Part shown: positions 36,601 through 46,965 of the stretch, in pieces | How positions within the stretch are numbered: position 1 is the first letter of the stretch | Layout of the letters: each line of letters starts with the position of its first letter | Assembly: GCA_965178125.1 (NCBI GenBank) | Contig: OZ237763.1 | Location: 248,001 to 312,000, forward strand | DNA from: Bilabrum cf. latius | Lineage: Eukaryota; Bigyra: Bicosoecida; Bigyra; Bicosoecida | Direction of reading: 5' to 3' | DNA length: 64,000 bases | Notes under the pieces: generated by a model | Database searches by the model: none | What the model saw: only the letters and a program-made list of their open reading frames with translations | What the model was told of the DNA's origin: nothing | Program-made: the position numbers and the translations under genes

Positions 36601-39006
36601 CAGCGGGTCAGTGGTTTGCCGAATGGGAGTATGGTGCTCAGTTTGAGCAAGGTGGCATAGCAATCGTCGGGGCTAGAGCACATTTATAGAGCCTGTACTG
36701 CAGTGCTATTGAAGAGTGTCGATGTGATCGACACCAACGATACAAGAGGTGGCAAAGCGGACTTTGCTTTGAATCTTAGAGCCGTGGCTGGGTGCCTCGA
36801 GTCTTAGGGCCAGTACCGGGAGGCCATGGAGCTCTATGAACAATGTAGGCAGATCTAGGAGATCGCTTTGGGCAAGCAACATCCCGATTACATTACAACA
36901 CTGGGCAACATGGCTGCATGCCTACAATTGAAGGGCTAGTACTACAAGGCCCTGGAGTTGTTTGAGCTTTGCAGGTAGATCAAAGAGATTGCGCTGGGCA
37001 AGCTACACCCCTCATATGCCGGCACGCTGGGCAGCATGGCTGCCTGTCTCCAACAGCAGGGTAAGTACGTTGAGGCCATGGAGCTGTTTCAGCAATGTAG
37101 GCACATTCGGGAAATCGCTTTCGGTCGGCAGCATCCAGTCTATGCCACCACTCTTAACAACATGGCCGGTTGTCTGTAGTAGCAAGGCCAGTACCGGGAG
37201 GCGCTAGAGTTGCACGAGCAGTGCAGGTAGATCCAGGAGACAGCGCTGGGCAAGTAGCATCCAGTCTATGCCGCCACTCTGAACAACATGGCCGGTTGTC
37301 TGCAGAAGCAAGGCCAGTACCGGGAGGCGCTAGAGTTGCACGAGCAGTGCAGGTACATCGAGGAGACAGCGCTGGGCAAGCAGCATCCCTCTTTCGCCAC
37401 CACTCTGAACAACATGGCCAGTTGTTTAGAGAAGCAGGGAAAGTATGGGGAGGCCATCAAGCTGTATGAGGGGTGCAGGTAGATCCAGGAGACAGCGCTG
37501 GGCAAGTAGCATCCAGACTGTGCCACCACGCTGAACAACATGGCCGGTTGCCTGCAGTAGCAAGGCCAGTACCGGGAGGCGCTAGAGTTGCACGAGCAGT
37601 GCAGGTAGATCCAGGAGACAGCGCTGGGCAAGTAGCATCCAGACTATGCCACCACTCTGAACAACATGGCCGGGTGTTTCGAGTCTCAAGGCCAGTACGA
37701 GATTGCCACGAAGCTGTATGAGCAATGCAAGCAGATCCGGGAGACAGCGCTGGGCAAGCAGCATCCCGACTGCGCCTACACGCTGCACAATATGGCTTCA
37801 TGTCTCCAGAAGCAGGGCCGGTACAGCGAGGCATTGAAACTTTTTGAGCAATGCAAGCAGATCCAGGAGACAGCGCTGGGCAAGCAGCATCCCGACTATG
37901 CCACCGCTCTGGGAAACACGGCCATGTGTCTCCATGCTCAGAGCAAGTACGCGGAGGCCTTGCAGCTATTCGAGCAATGCAGGCAGATCCGGGAGACAGC
38001 GCTGGGCAAGCAGCATCCCGACTATGCCACCACGCTGAACAACATGGCCGGGTGTTTCGAGTCTCAAGGCCAGTACGAGATTGCCACGAAGCTGTATGAG
38101 CAATGCAGGCAGATCCAGGAGACAGCGCTGGGCAAGCAGCATCCCGACTATGCCACCACGCTGAACAACATGGCCGGGTGTTTCGAGTCTCAAGGCCAGT
38201 ACGAGATTGCCACGAAGCTGTATGAGCAATGCAAGCAGATCCAGGAGACAGCGCTGGGCAAGCAGCATCCCGACTATGCCACCGCTCTGGGAAACATGGC
38301 CATGTGTCTCCATGCTCAGAGCAAGTACGCGGAGGCCTTGCAGCTATTCGAGCAATGCAGGCAGATCCGGGAGACAGCGCTGGGCAAGCAGCATCCCGAC
38401 TATGCCACCACTCTGGGAAACATGGCCATGTGTCTCCATGCTCAGAGCAAGTACGCGGAGGCCTTGCAGCTATTCGAGCAATGCAGGCAGATCCGGGAGA
38501 CAGCGCTGGGCAAGCAGCACCCCGAGTACATTGGCACGCTGCACAACATAGCTGGCTGTCTCCAGAAGCAGGGCCGGTACAGCGAGGCATTGAAACTTTT
38601 TGAGCAATGCAAGCAGATCCAGGAAAACACTCTGGGCAAGCAGCATCCCGACTATGCCAGCATTCTAGGAAACTTGGCTATATGTCGGGAAAAGCTGGGC
38701 CAGTATGGGTAGGCTCTGAAGCTGTACGATCAATGCAGGCTGACATTGGAGACCACGTAGGGAAAGCATCATCCATTGTATATCAGAGCGCTACAGAGAA
38801 TGCGCATTACATGCCAGAAGCATGCCGTTCCAGATTTGCGGTCCATTGAAGTGCTGATCCACCTAGAGGAGGCCCTAGCCCTGCAGAAGGGCAGGCAGAG
38901 CCAGGAGTACAGGGACGCGGTGCAGGAGCTAGTAGGGCTACTGGTGCATGCAGGCAAGATGCAGGAGGCCCAGAGGTACATGGACAAGCTGGGTGGGCCC
39001 ATGTAA
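33637..39006 (+). CDS. CLU-like domain protein with kinesin-light-chain-type TPR array
   Basis: A 1,789-aa single-exon frame if UAG is Gln; it ends TAA. Residues 1-260 are Ser/Gly/Asp-rich. The middle (~34,430-36,330) resembles the CLU (clustered mitochondria) module: CVDVRVRLAGGRYYVIRVQAFARV...AWGT, then VEVHQLASGQRMVLDTHRLL, where CLU proteins have DYRG...YGS and GRxYxLDxxRL patterns; this match is moderate. The C-terminal part (~36,790-38,730) is about 15 TPR units of 42 residues with the consensus NMAxCLxxQGxYxEALxLxEQCRQIxETALGKQHPDYATTL, like kinesin light chain and CLU C-termini. Twenty in-frame TAGs occur (35173, 36331, 36370, 36505, 36658 and 15 in the array). Alternative: a TPR scaffold unrelated to CLU. 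Confidence 0.72.
36790..38730 (+). repeat. 126-nt coding tandem repeat (TPR array), ~15 units
   Basis: The reading-frame period is exactly 126 nt (42 codons). Units from about 37,666 on are nearly identical in DNA, in three types: the FESQGQYEIATKLYEQC type (37666, 38044, 38170), the LHAQSKYAEALQLFEQC type (37918, 38296, 38422) and the LQKQGRYSEALKLFEQC type (37792, 38548). Earlier units (36,790-37,660) are more diverged and hold 13 of the 15 TAG codons. TAGs at 36805, 36856, 36937, 36976, 37177, 37228, 37255, 37480, 37507, 37606 and 37633 stand where sister units have CAG or CAA; those at 37180 and 37558 fall at a Lys/Gln position; 38710 and 38758 at degenerate positions. This is the best internal evidence for UAG = Gln. 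Confidence 0.95.
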
Positions 39007-39712
39007 CGGGGTAATGGATCGTTCCTTTGGGCGGCATGACGCCAGGCGTGCAGGCCCAAAGGGTAAGGATGCTCCGACAGAAGAAGCAGAAGTCCGCGAG
39101 AGAAAGTGGGCCGTTTTGCGAAGAAAGAGGCAGCAGCCCAGGACCTGGCAGGACGCGTGGTACGAGCGAAGGCTGATGGTGGGCGTCCTGCACGGGGAGA
39201 TGCTTTCTGCCATTGGGTTCTGCTTCTACATCTGGTGCCTCTAAGGCATCTTGTTTTCCCCCTCTCAAGACGAGGTCTTGGGGGGTGGCATCGCTGATCA
39301 TCGTGCTGCAGGACTGCAGGAGCCCGTGGGCTAGCCGGCGAAAGTGATGCTGCTCTTCTTCTGGCAGCTGGGCAGCGACTCTGCAAGGGCCATCGTGGTG
39401 GCTTCTGTGGTGGCAAGCCAAGCCATCGGGGCCAGGGTGCCAAGAACGGTCGCGATGCGCCTGGCAGCGGCCACCACCGTGGTAAAAGGAACGCAATTGC
39501 GCGGGGAGGACGGCACCGTGGTGCAGCGAAGATCTCTCGCAGCCGAAGATGTGCCCAGGCATGGATCCCGCCGCAGAGTGCAAGTAGCGAACGTGATAGC
39601 CCACAAGACTATTCTGGGGTGATGGGCTCGCGTGAGGCTGTCACGCCCATGGCAGCACTCAAACAGTAATTCTCGATCTTAACCATGCACCTACTCAATT
39701 CACTATGTATCG
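39007..39712. other. Convergent intergenic region, no confident gene
   Basis: About 700 GC-rich nt between the TAA of the TPR gene and the TGA of the methyltransferase gene. Several overlapping open frames exist on both strands (for example plus 38948-39244 ending GFCFYIWCL, plus 39344-39622, minus 39331-39606), with no recognisable domain or clear splice sites. A small gene cannot be excluded. Confidence 0.35.
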
Positions 39713-41011
39713 TCATTTAGTCCCTCTCTAGCGAGCCAGAAATGTCTCTGAGAAGTACTGCACCCACCATCGCGCACTCCCATCCGAGGCGTCCGGTGCC
39801 CTGCGGAACAGCTGACCCGTGGGAGCATCCGCGCGCCAGTCCTCGATGCGCCCTCCAGTGTGACGAGTGCAAGCACCATGCCAGTCCCACGGCTGCCAGG
39901 ACCCACAGTCTGACGCGAAGGGCTCCTCAAGCCGCACTACATCATCGTTGCAAGCGCCAGGCACTCCAGGCACTGCGTAGGGTGGCACATCAGCATGCCC
40001 GAGATCATCAAGACCATCGACAGGCGGAACCGACCCGTCCTCTCCCACACCCATTGCCACATCCAGCCATGCCAGCATCTCGGCTCGCCTCTGCTTCTGG
40101 CCAGCCGCCACCACGCTGATGCTCTTGACCCTGCTCCTGATCTGCTCCCGCGAGCATGCCACCAGCTGCACGCTGTGCAAGAGCTGCTGGGGGTGCCAGC
40201 CGTGCGCGCCCGGCGTGCCTGTCAAGCTGCTCCCCACCGGGTTATTCCCCTCTCCACCCTCTCCCACAACCACCGGCCCGGTCCCAGAGCGGAACCGGCG
40301 CCGTGCATCATCGATCCCTTGGTGCAGGTCCATCGATGCGGCACCTCTCATGTCCAGGATCCGCTGCGGCTCCAACCCGAAGGCCTTGGCCCACTCCCCG
40401 GTGATGGCCCTGGGCACTTGATCTCCCCCCTGATTCTCAGCTGCGTCTCTGTAGAACCCAGACATGCACGCTTCCACCCATCGGAGGGCGGGCTGGCTCA
40501 CGTCCAGGTGGTTCCAAAACAGGGCGAGCATGCCTCTGGGGGCAGCGCACCTGGCAAATTCCTGTAGGGTTTCATTCGTAGCGAACCAATGGAATGCCTG
40601 TCCTGCTGTGATCATGTTCGCTCGCCTGTCGCTGTTGGTGCTGCCCTGGTCTGCGAAACCGAGCAAGTAATCAGACCTTGCATCTTCCGGCAGGAGATGC
40701 AGCCGACCTGCCAGGGCAGGATCTGCCTGTAGAGTATCTCTCAGCCCGGAGGGCTCCACGCAAAACAATTCAAAGTCGCAACGGCTGTCAGCGGCAATGG
40801 ATCGAGTGAGCTTGCCTGTCCCGGCCCCAACGTCCAAGATAATAGTGGGCGAGCCAGCAGATACTGAAGCAACAGCAGCTTGAACATGCTAGTGAACATA
40901 GCTTGGCCTTCCTGCTTCATACATGTTCCCGTCTTGAAAGCCTGTGGCAGCAACATGGTGCAGGCCATGTGGTCGAGCTCTGCTGGGATCACGAATACGA
41001 TAACTTTGCAT
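39713..41011 (-). CDS. Class I SAM-dependent methyltransferase
   Basis: A 432-aa predicted methyltransferase; substrate unknown. ATG 41011 gives MQSYRIRDPSRARPHG, then the family N-terminal signature YEAGRPSYVH-TAG-HVQAAV (compare YxxxRPxYPxxxV in type-11 methyltransferases), motif I ILDVGAGTGKLTR, acidic loop CVEPSGLRD and the post-II motif AGQAFHWFA, followed by RGMLALFWNHLD. A Gly-rich insertion (~40,200-40,290) and an unusual ~150-residue C-terminal extension follow. TAG in RPSYVH-TAG-HV (near 40,889) and another seven codons before the end (39728-39730) are read as Gln; stop is TGA. No intron is needed. Confidence 0.85.
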
Positions 41012-41527
41012 GAAGCGGGCATGACCACACAGCCGACGGGTATTCGCGATCATTTAATTGCTTTGAACGGCGGTGGAAGGTTTGAACTGTGCATGCTAGT
41101 CTGCCTAAAGGATTCAATTCGGAGTTGGTGTGATTAGAAAGTGAGAAAGTATCGAAATCGTTCCTATCAGGCTGTCGCGCTACCAAGTACGTTGAATTTG
41201 AGCCTAAATATGTGTTCTACGTACAGCACTAGACAGCTTTGGTTGGATATTGAAATATGAGCTGGATCGGAAACTCCCATCATCTGCAGCTGTGGCGCAG
41301 TACTACTTCGTGGGATGGACAGATCTTCCCAAACAGCAGGGTAGATCAAACCGTGATATATTTAACTGCTGTACATGCGTTGTTATACCATTAAGCCACC
41401 ACATCGTGCTTTATAGTTTTTTCTGTCTGTGTGGCGGAACTTCGTGTTTGCGCGGCGACACTCGGCGCACCGTGACTGCGGCCGAGAGGCGCCCACCCAC
41501 CCTCACTCGAACCAGATCGATTAGAAT
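41012..41527. promoter_or_regulatory. Divergent intergenic region, methyltransferase / CBS
   Basis: About 515 nt between two divergently transcribed genes; presumably both promoters. AT-richer than the flanking coding DNA. No specific motif recognised. Confidence 0.4.
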
Positions 41528-43474
41528 ATGGCAGCCGTATCAGGAAGCGAAGCCAAGGAATGCCCTTATCGCCATGGTAGGACTGATGGGCCGACAAAGT
41601 GCACTTGGGTCCCCAACACCACGGAGAAGTCTCCCCACAAGCATTCCAGGCCCGCTCGCCCGAAAATCCTAGACTCCATGGTCCAGTCAATCGGTGACAC
41701 CCCGCTGGTTCGATGCAGCCGCTTGGCTAAAGAGGAAAAGCTTGAGTGCGAGATCCTAGCAAAATGCGAGTTCTTCAACGCGGGAGGGAGCGTAAAGGAC
41801 CGCATCGGTCGGCGAATGATCGAAGATGCTGAAGCTTCCGGTCGAATCAAGCCCGGCGACACGCTGATCGAACCAACTTCTGGTAACACTGGGATTGGAC
41901 TTGCATTGGCAGCAGCAGTCAAGGGCTACCGAATGATTGTAACGATGCCAGAGAAGATGTCGCAGGAGAAGGTGAGTCCGAATAGTGAACAACGAGCTTG
42001 AAACCGCCGATGTGTTGCCTGCGTCTCTTTTTCTAGAAACTCGTGTGTGTTTGCATCAGTACTATTTGCTTTGGATTGCCTCGGCAGCTTGGGCTGCCGG
42101 AAATTGCGATCTTGGTGCAGGTCGTCAAGGTCCCCCTGTTCCATCGCACATCGCATGCATTCTCTTGTCTTCCCGCACTCCCAGGTGGATGTGCTCCGCG
42201 CCCTCGGAGCTGAGATCGTGCGCACACCAACGGAGGCCGCGTTCGACGCGCCTGAGAGCCACATCTCCGTGGCAAAGCGCCTGAACAAGGAAATCCCCAA
42301 CTCTCACATCCTGGACCAGTACGCCAACCCCTCCAACCCCCTCGCGCACTACGACGCAACCGCGGAGGAGATCCTGGAGGCTTGTGATGGCAAGTTGGAT
42401 ATGCTGGTGGCCGGCGCCGGCACCGGGGGAACAATCACGGGCATCGCCAGGAAGCTCAAGGAGAAGTGCCCCGAGTGCGTGATCGTGGGGGTGGATCCCG
42501 TGGGAAGCATCCTCGCGGAGCCCGAGCCCATGAACGACGAGGACAGGCTGGCCCCTTACCAGGTGGAGGGCATCGGCTACGACTTCATCCCGACCGTGCT
42601 GGACCGCTCCATCGTGGACAAGTGGGTCAAGAGCAACGACAAGGAGTCCTTCCTCATGGCCAGGAGGCTCATCCGGACCGAGGGCATGCTGTGCGGAGGG
42701 TCCAGCGGCGCTTCCATGTCCTGCGCCGTGGAGGCCGCGAGGTCCCTGGGCAAGGGCAAGAGGGTCGTGGTGATCATGCCCGACTCAATCCGCAACTACA
42801 TGACCAAGCACCTCTCCGACGAGTGGCTGTGGGAGCATGGGATTGAGGACAAGGCCAGGGGCTTTGGCATGTCTGACTTGAGCAAGCTCTCCGACGACGA
42901 GGTGGCCTGGTGGGCCCGCAAGACCGTCAACGACCTGAAGCTCAAGACCCCGCTGACTGTGAGGACCGATGTGACGTGCGAGGACGCCGTGCAGATCATG
43001 AAGGAGAACGGGTTTGACCAGCTGCCCGTGCTGGATGCGGAGGGTGGGGTCGTGGGCGTGGTCACCGAGGGGAACCTCGAGGCTGCGATGATCCAGGGGC
43101 GCTGCAAGGCATCCGACGAGGTCTCCAAGGCGATGTTCAAGAGGTTCCGCCAGGTGCAGTTGGACACTCCCCTCGTGGACCTGGCCCGGATTTTCGACAG
43201 GGACCATTTCGCCCTTGTGGTCACCTCCCAGAGGTGCTTTTCCTCTGACAAGAAAGCCACCGTGGAGCGTAGCATCGTGTTCGGGGTGGCGACCCGCATC
43301 GACATGCTCTCCTTCCTGACGGAGAACTCCCCCGTCCCGCCCGAGTCGCCTTCGCTGGGCGCGCGCGGGATCACAGGCCCCGCGGGGTCCATGGTGTCTG
43401 CGGCATTCTCGCTGCCCAAGGCCGGGGTTGGGGGCGCAGCCGCAGGTGGTGCTGGTTCCAGCAAGGTGGAGTGA
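41528..43474 (+). CDS. CBS: Cystathionine beta-synthase, heme-type, with C-terminal Bateman domain
   Basis: PLP enzyme condensing serine and homocysteine to cystathionine (transsulfuration, H2S production). Exons 41528-41971 and 42185-43474, intron 41972-42184 (GTGAGT...CCCAG), 577 aa (human 551), stop TGA. The N terminus has KCTW and SPHKH, at the positions of the axial Cys and His heme ligands of the animal enzyme. PLP lysine lies in [11 protein letters not shown], followed by [35 protein letters not shown] (phosphate loop), [14 protein letters not shown] and CGGSSGA. The C-terminal part has paired CBS motifs ([26 protein letters not shown]...), the S-adenosylmethionine-responsive region in animals, ending in an Ala/Gly tail. 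No in-frame TAG. Very high similarity to metazoan CBS along the core. Confidence 0.96.
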
Positions 43475-43798
43475 AGATCCAGGAGTTAGCTGGCCCGAAA
43501 GGTCCATGGTTCTGGTTCAGTCGGTCGTATCGATTGGAGCGTTCCGGCTGGTTGGCTCTCGGGGACAGGTGTGGCGGCTTGGCTTGATGTCTTGTGCGAG
43601 ATGCGAGCAGGCCGCAGCATGCCCTGCGGTCTGACACAAAATGGAGAGTGGCATGTTTGAAGTACATTCGCAGTATTTTATCGAAGAGTCCAAGTCTGTG
43701 TTCCGTTGATTCGATCCGTATTCTTCCGAAAGTAGTGTGCACTATTGTTCGGCACTGGCTCCCGTATCCAGGGCGTATTTCATCACCCCCCGGGCTTC
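43475..43798. other. Intergenic region, no gene seen
   Basis: About 325 nt between the CBS stop and the start of the tetraspan gene on the same strand. 3' UTR plus promoter; nothing recognised. Confidence 0.4.
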
Positions 43799-45267
43799 AT
43801 GGAACCCTACGGACCTTCTGATGATGGCAGTTATTAGCAATGGCTGCGTATTCACCGGATGTACAGCACGGGATCCGCGTCGTTGCAAGCAGAGGCGAAG
43901 TCCTTCGTGGCTGGGAGCTGGTTCTGCATGTGGTCCTTCTTATACGGATTGATTTTCCTGATGCCATTCATTTTTGCCTATCATAACATATCTGTCGGTC
44001 TTACGTGTGAAGGCATTGGGCAGGAGTTTTATTGGTGAGCGAGTTCGCTTGTCACTACGACACATGCTGCTGCGTCTTGACATGAATCACGATCCACACT
44101 TGCAAAGCCTAATCATATCGCAGGTGGGCCTTTTTTACAAGTTGTGCTGGCGTTGTCCAGTTCGGACTTCAGACGCTCCAAGCACTCATGACGTGGTTCG
44201 GGTGTGGTTTCGTGGTTGAAGAGACATCAAAATCAAGCAGTGGGAAGACGCAGCGCGTCACCCACGACCTTGATGGGTGTACATCGAGCAGAGGCGCCTC
44301 TAAATCGAATGGCCAGCAAGATATAGAGTCGGGAAGTGCAAGTCGCAGCGGCTCGTGCGAAGGCTGCTACGGGACATCCAGCCAGCACGTCAACAATTCG
44401 CACGAATCGACCAGGAAACGAGCTACTGGCACGAAAGAAGAGAGCGAAAGCACAGGGGAAGGCGAAGAAAGGGAAAATGGTACCGCCTCCTTGGGTGCCG
44501 CCGGTAGCGACGCCACCGAGCACTTGCCCAACGGGAATGCTCGCCCGGCGGCCTGGACGGGACGCAAGGCTACGCCGCCGGGACCCCCACCAAAGCCAGA
44601 TGGCCGCCCGCGAACAGCGACAGCTTCTGCCTCTGCACCCACGCTATCCGCCGCCACCGGAAGCCGGGGTACAAGGGCATCAAGCAACACAAGCGAGTCC
44701 GGGAGCTTGCTGCAGACCTTGCAGGACTCCAAGAGGAAGGACGAGGGCTCGCCAGACTCGAAGTCTGATTCCGGTTCAGTGTACCAGCAGGCGGCTGCGC
44801 TCTACCGCACCACCAAGATGGTACCCTCCTGCATCCTTAACGCGCTGCAGTGGGCCAGCTTCATCGTCAGGGTGGTGCTGGATGCCGCGCTGCTTGCCGG
44901 CATCCAGTTCTTCCTGGTTCGGCGGGAGGCGACCTATGGGTGTGCGGACCGCACGCTTGTGGTGACGATGGACATAATATTCTGGGTGAATGCCGTGTTT
45001 GTGGTGCTTATGACCATGGCTTTGATCCTGGGCGCGGGGCTGGGGTGCGCGGCCGTGTTCTTGCAGCTGGAGCTCAAGCACGCCGACGAGGAAGCGCAGA
45101 AACAGAAGATTCAGAAGTAGAAACAGAAAGAGGAGGATAAGAGCAATGCGAAGGACAAGGAGAGTATGGCTCCGAATGGTAGCAGCGATGGAAGTGGTAG
45201 CAGTGGGGCAGTGCAGCGAGAGGGGCGTGGCGGCCAGGCAGGAGGAAGCAGAACTGCGACGGCATGA
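43799..45267 (+). CDS. Tetraspan membrane protein with long Ser/Gly-rich cytosolic loop
   Basis: Unknown family, 459 aa. Exons 43799-44034 and 44124-45267; intron 44035-44123 (GTGAGC...CGCAG) splits a Trp codon and is in phase. It starts MEPYGPSDDGSY-TAG-QWLRIH. Four hydrophobic segments: WFCMWSFLYGLIFLMPFIF, WAFFTSCAGVVQFGLQTLQAL, ASFIVRVVLDAALLAGIQFFL and IIFWVNAVFVVLMTMALILG. A ~190-residue polar, Ser/Gly/Thr-rich loop lies between TM2 and TM3, and the C terminus is charged (QKQKIQK-TAG-KQKEEDK). Both TAGs fit Gln; the second sits in a Gln/Lys run. Stop TGA. An AATAAA at 45330-45335 could be the poly(A) signal. It is convergent with another tetraspan gene, which may be a distant paralog. 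Confidence 0.72.
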
Positions 45268-45436
45268 CGACGCTCGGATGGATGGATGATGCAATTTGCA
45301 CATTGCTGATGATGGTACTATTGATACAAAATAAACGTCTCAGGTGCGGTTCAAGATATGCTTGTCCGGATACAGGCACGCACGATCACTCAAATCATCC
45401 GTCACGGGAGTTCGGCTGCATTGCACCATCAACTCA

Positions 45437-46863
45437 TCACAGCTCAGACCCACCGGTTGGCTCCGAGTTCCACTCGTCATCATCACCATTACCCTCGTCC
45501 TCATCCCCACCGATCGACACGTCCACTGCACCGGTCGCGGCGGCTTCACCCTCCTCGTCCTGCCCTGGCGGCAGCTCCTTGGGTGCTGGGGCCGGTGCTG
45601 CTGGCGTGGTGCCGTCACCGGTGGTGGGCTCCGTCAGGGGGGCTGAGTAGTCTCCGGCTCCGCTGCCCATATCGGGGGACTAGCCCTGCTCCGCAGCCGA
45701 TGCCGATGCGGCGCCGCCGTCTGCGGAACCGACGAACTCTGCAGCCGCGCCGGAGTGCACGTGTGGCTGCCCGGTTGGGGGCATGCCAGGTGCCTTTCCA
45801 CCCGCTGCCTGGGCGTCGGGCACTGGCTCGTTCAAGGGGTTGCCCTCAACGAAGAACTGCAGCGCCACAGCGATGCCCGCGTGCAGCATCCAGTTGATGA
45901 TGACGAGTGCGAACCCTCCGCCGTAGTTGTGGGACGACGGGTGCCTGTTGTCGGTGGCTACCCTGAGGCCGAGCCACATCTTCTGCCTGTTGACAACTCC
46001 GGCATAAATCGAGAACGTCAGCATGAAAAGGAACGACACGAGTCCATTGTATCCCACCAAGAACGTCTTGTCGGTCAGGCCGAGCACGCATCTGCAGCAG
46101 CAACCGAATCCCTGCACCGCCCAGTTCGCGATACCAAGGTGGAAAGAGACCGTGAAGTAAATGAGCACGATTTCCAAAATCAGCAAGAGCAGCATGAAGA
46201 AACCAGCTGCGGCGCCTGCATCGAAGAAGGGCTTCAACGATGTGGGTGCTGCCGCCAGCGAAAACATACGGCACTCGTGGGCAGGCCGGGAGTCGCTCCT
46301 CTGCTGGTCGTAGCATGTGTGCACTTCAAACAAACTAATGTGCCCTGCAGCATGGTGGGAACATCAGCGAAAGTAGCAAGTTGAGACGAGTGCAAACTAA
46401 TGCCACGTCTCACAGCAACTGCGAGCCTCTTCAGCTTGCTCACCATGGATATCATCCTCCGTATTATCCTGCAAAATATGTTTAATTTCTGAAGAGGTCA
46501 GTGCGGACTGCTCATTGCAAATCAGGCAACGGCGAAGATTCCTGGCAAGGCTCGCGCGGGTATACCGGATGTGCTCACCGTCTCAGCCGTGTGGGAGGTT
46601 TCGTACCACGAAGTGATCAAACTGACCAGGGTGAAAAAGACACCAAACGCTGTCGCTGCCAGAATACCAGAGTGCGACGGGCGCTCCTTGAAGCTCTGCA
46701 CTGTGTTTTCGTAACCTCGAACCGCCGTATCTACAACCGTGTTCGATACCTGTGTAAAATGGTCTGGTGCGCCTCCCATGTCCTCGTAGGCTGAGCCTTG
46801 CACTTCTTTGTGTCCATCCGCCGTACTAGGTCTCTGCGCGTCCTCAAGATCGGTGGTTGCCAT
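45437..46863 (-). CDS. Tetraspan membrane protein with a 25-nt microexon
   Basis: Unknown family, 405 aa. Exons 46579-46863, 46444-46468 (25 nt) and 45437-46344; introns 46469-46578 (GTGAGC...TTTGCAG) and 46345-46443 (GTGAGC...CTGCAG). Phases 0 and 1 agree across both junctions, giving SHTAET-DNTEDDIHG-HISLFEVHTCYD. Hydrophobic segments: ILAATAFGVFFTLVSLIT, AGFFMLLLLILEIVLIYFTV, NGLVSFLFMLTFSIYAGVV and FALVIINWMLHAGIAVALQFF, with the loop after TM1 containing two Cys, a layout like claudin/Sur7-type tetraspans. The C-terminal ~130 residues are Gly/Ala/Pro/Glu-rich. One TAG (45677-45679) in the tail is read as Gln; stop TGA. Confidence 0.75.
46444..46468 (-). other. 25-nt microexon
   Basis: Bounded by TTTTGCAG upstream and GTGAGC downstream on the minus strand; encodes DNTEDDIH plus one base. 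Inclusion keeps the frame between flanking exons; skipping it would shift the frame. Inferred from splice signals and phase only. Confidence 0.6.
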
Positions 46864-46965
46864 CGCTGGAATAGTGAGATCCCGGCAACGTCAACATTAT
46901 TCTTATTGGCACGCTACATAGAAATTGTGGGTTGCGTCGCAATAAATAAAGACGGCTACAGAAGC

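Noticed and set aside
36790-38730. 126-nt repeat as satellite DNA or a CRISPR-like array
   Set aside because: Exact codon periodicity, a TPR consensus and continuity with the upstream frame show it is coding.
36805-38760. TAG encoding Leu or Glu instead of Gln
   Set aside because: One TAG faces Leu and one faces Glu in the TPR array, but both are at degenerate positions; 11 of 15 face CAG/CAA.
40741-41028. Minus-strand 95-aa frame starting MVMPASCK upstream of the methyltransferase
   Set aside because: The overlapping frame from ATG 41011 gives the methyltransferase N-terminal signature and motif I when TAG is Gln.
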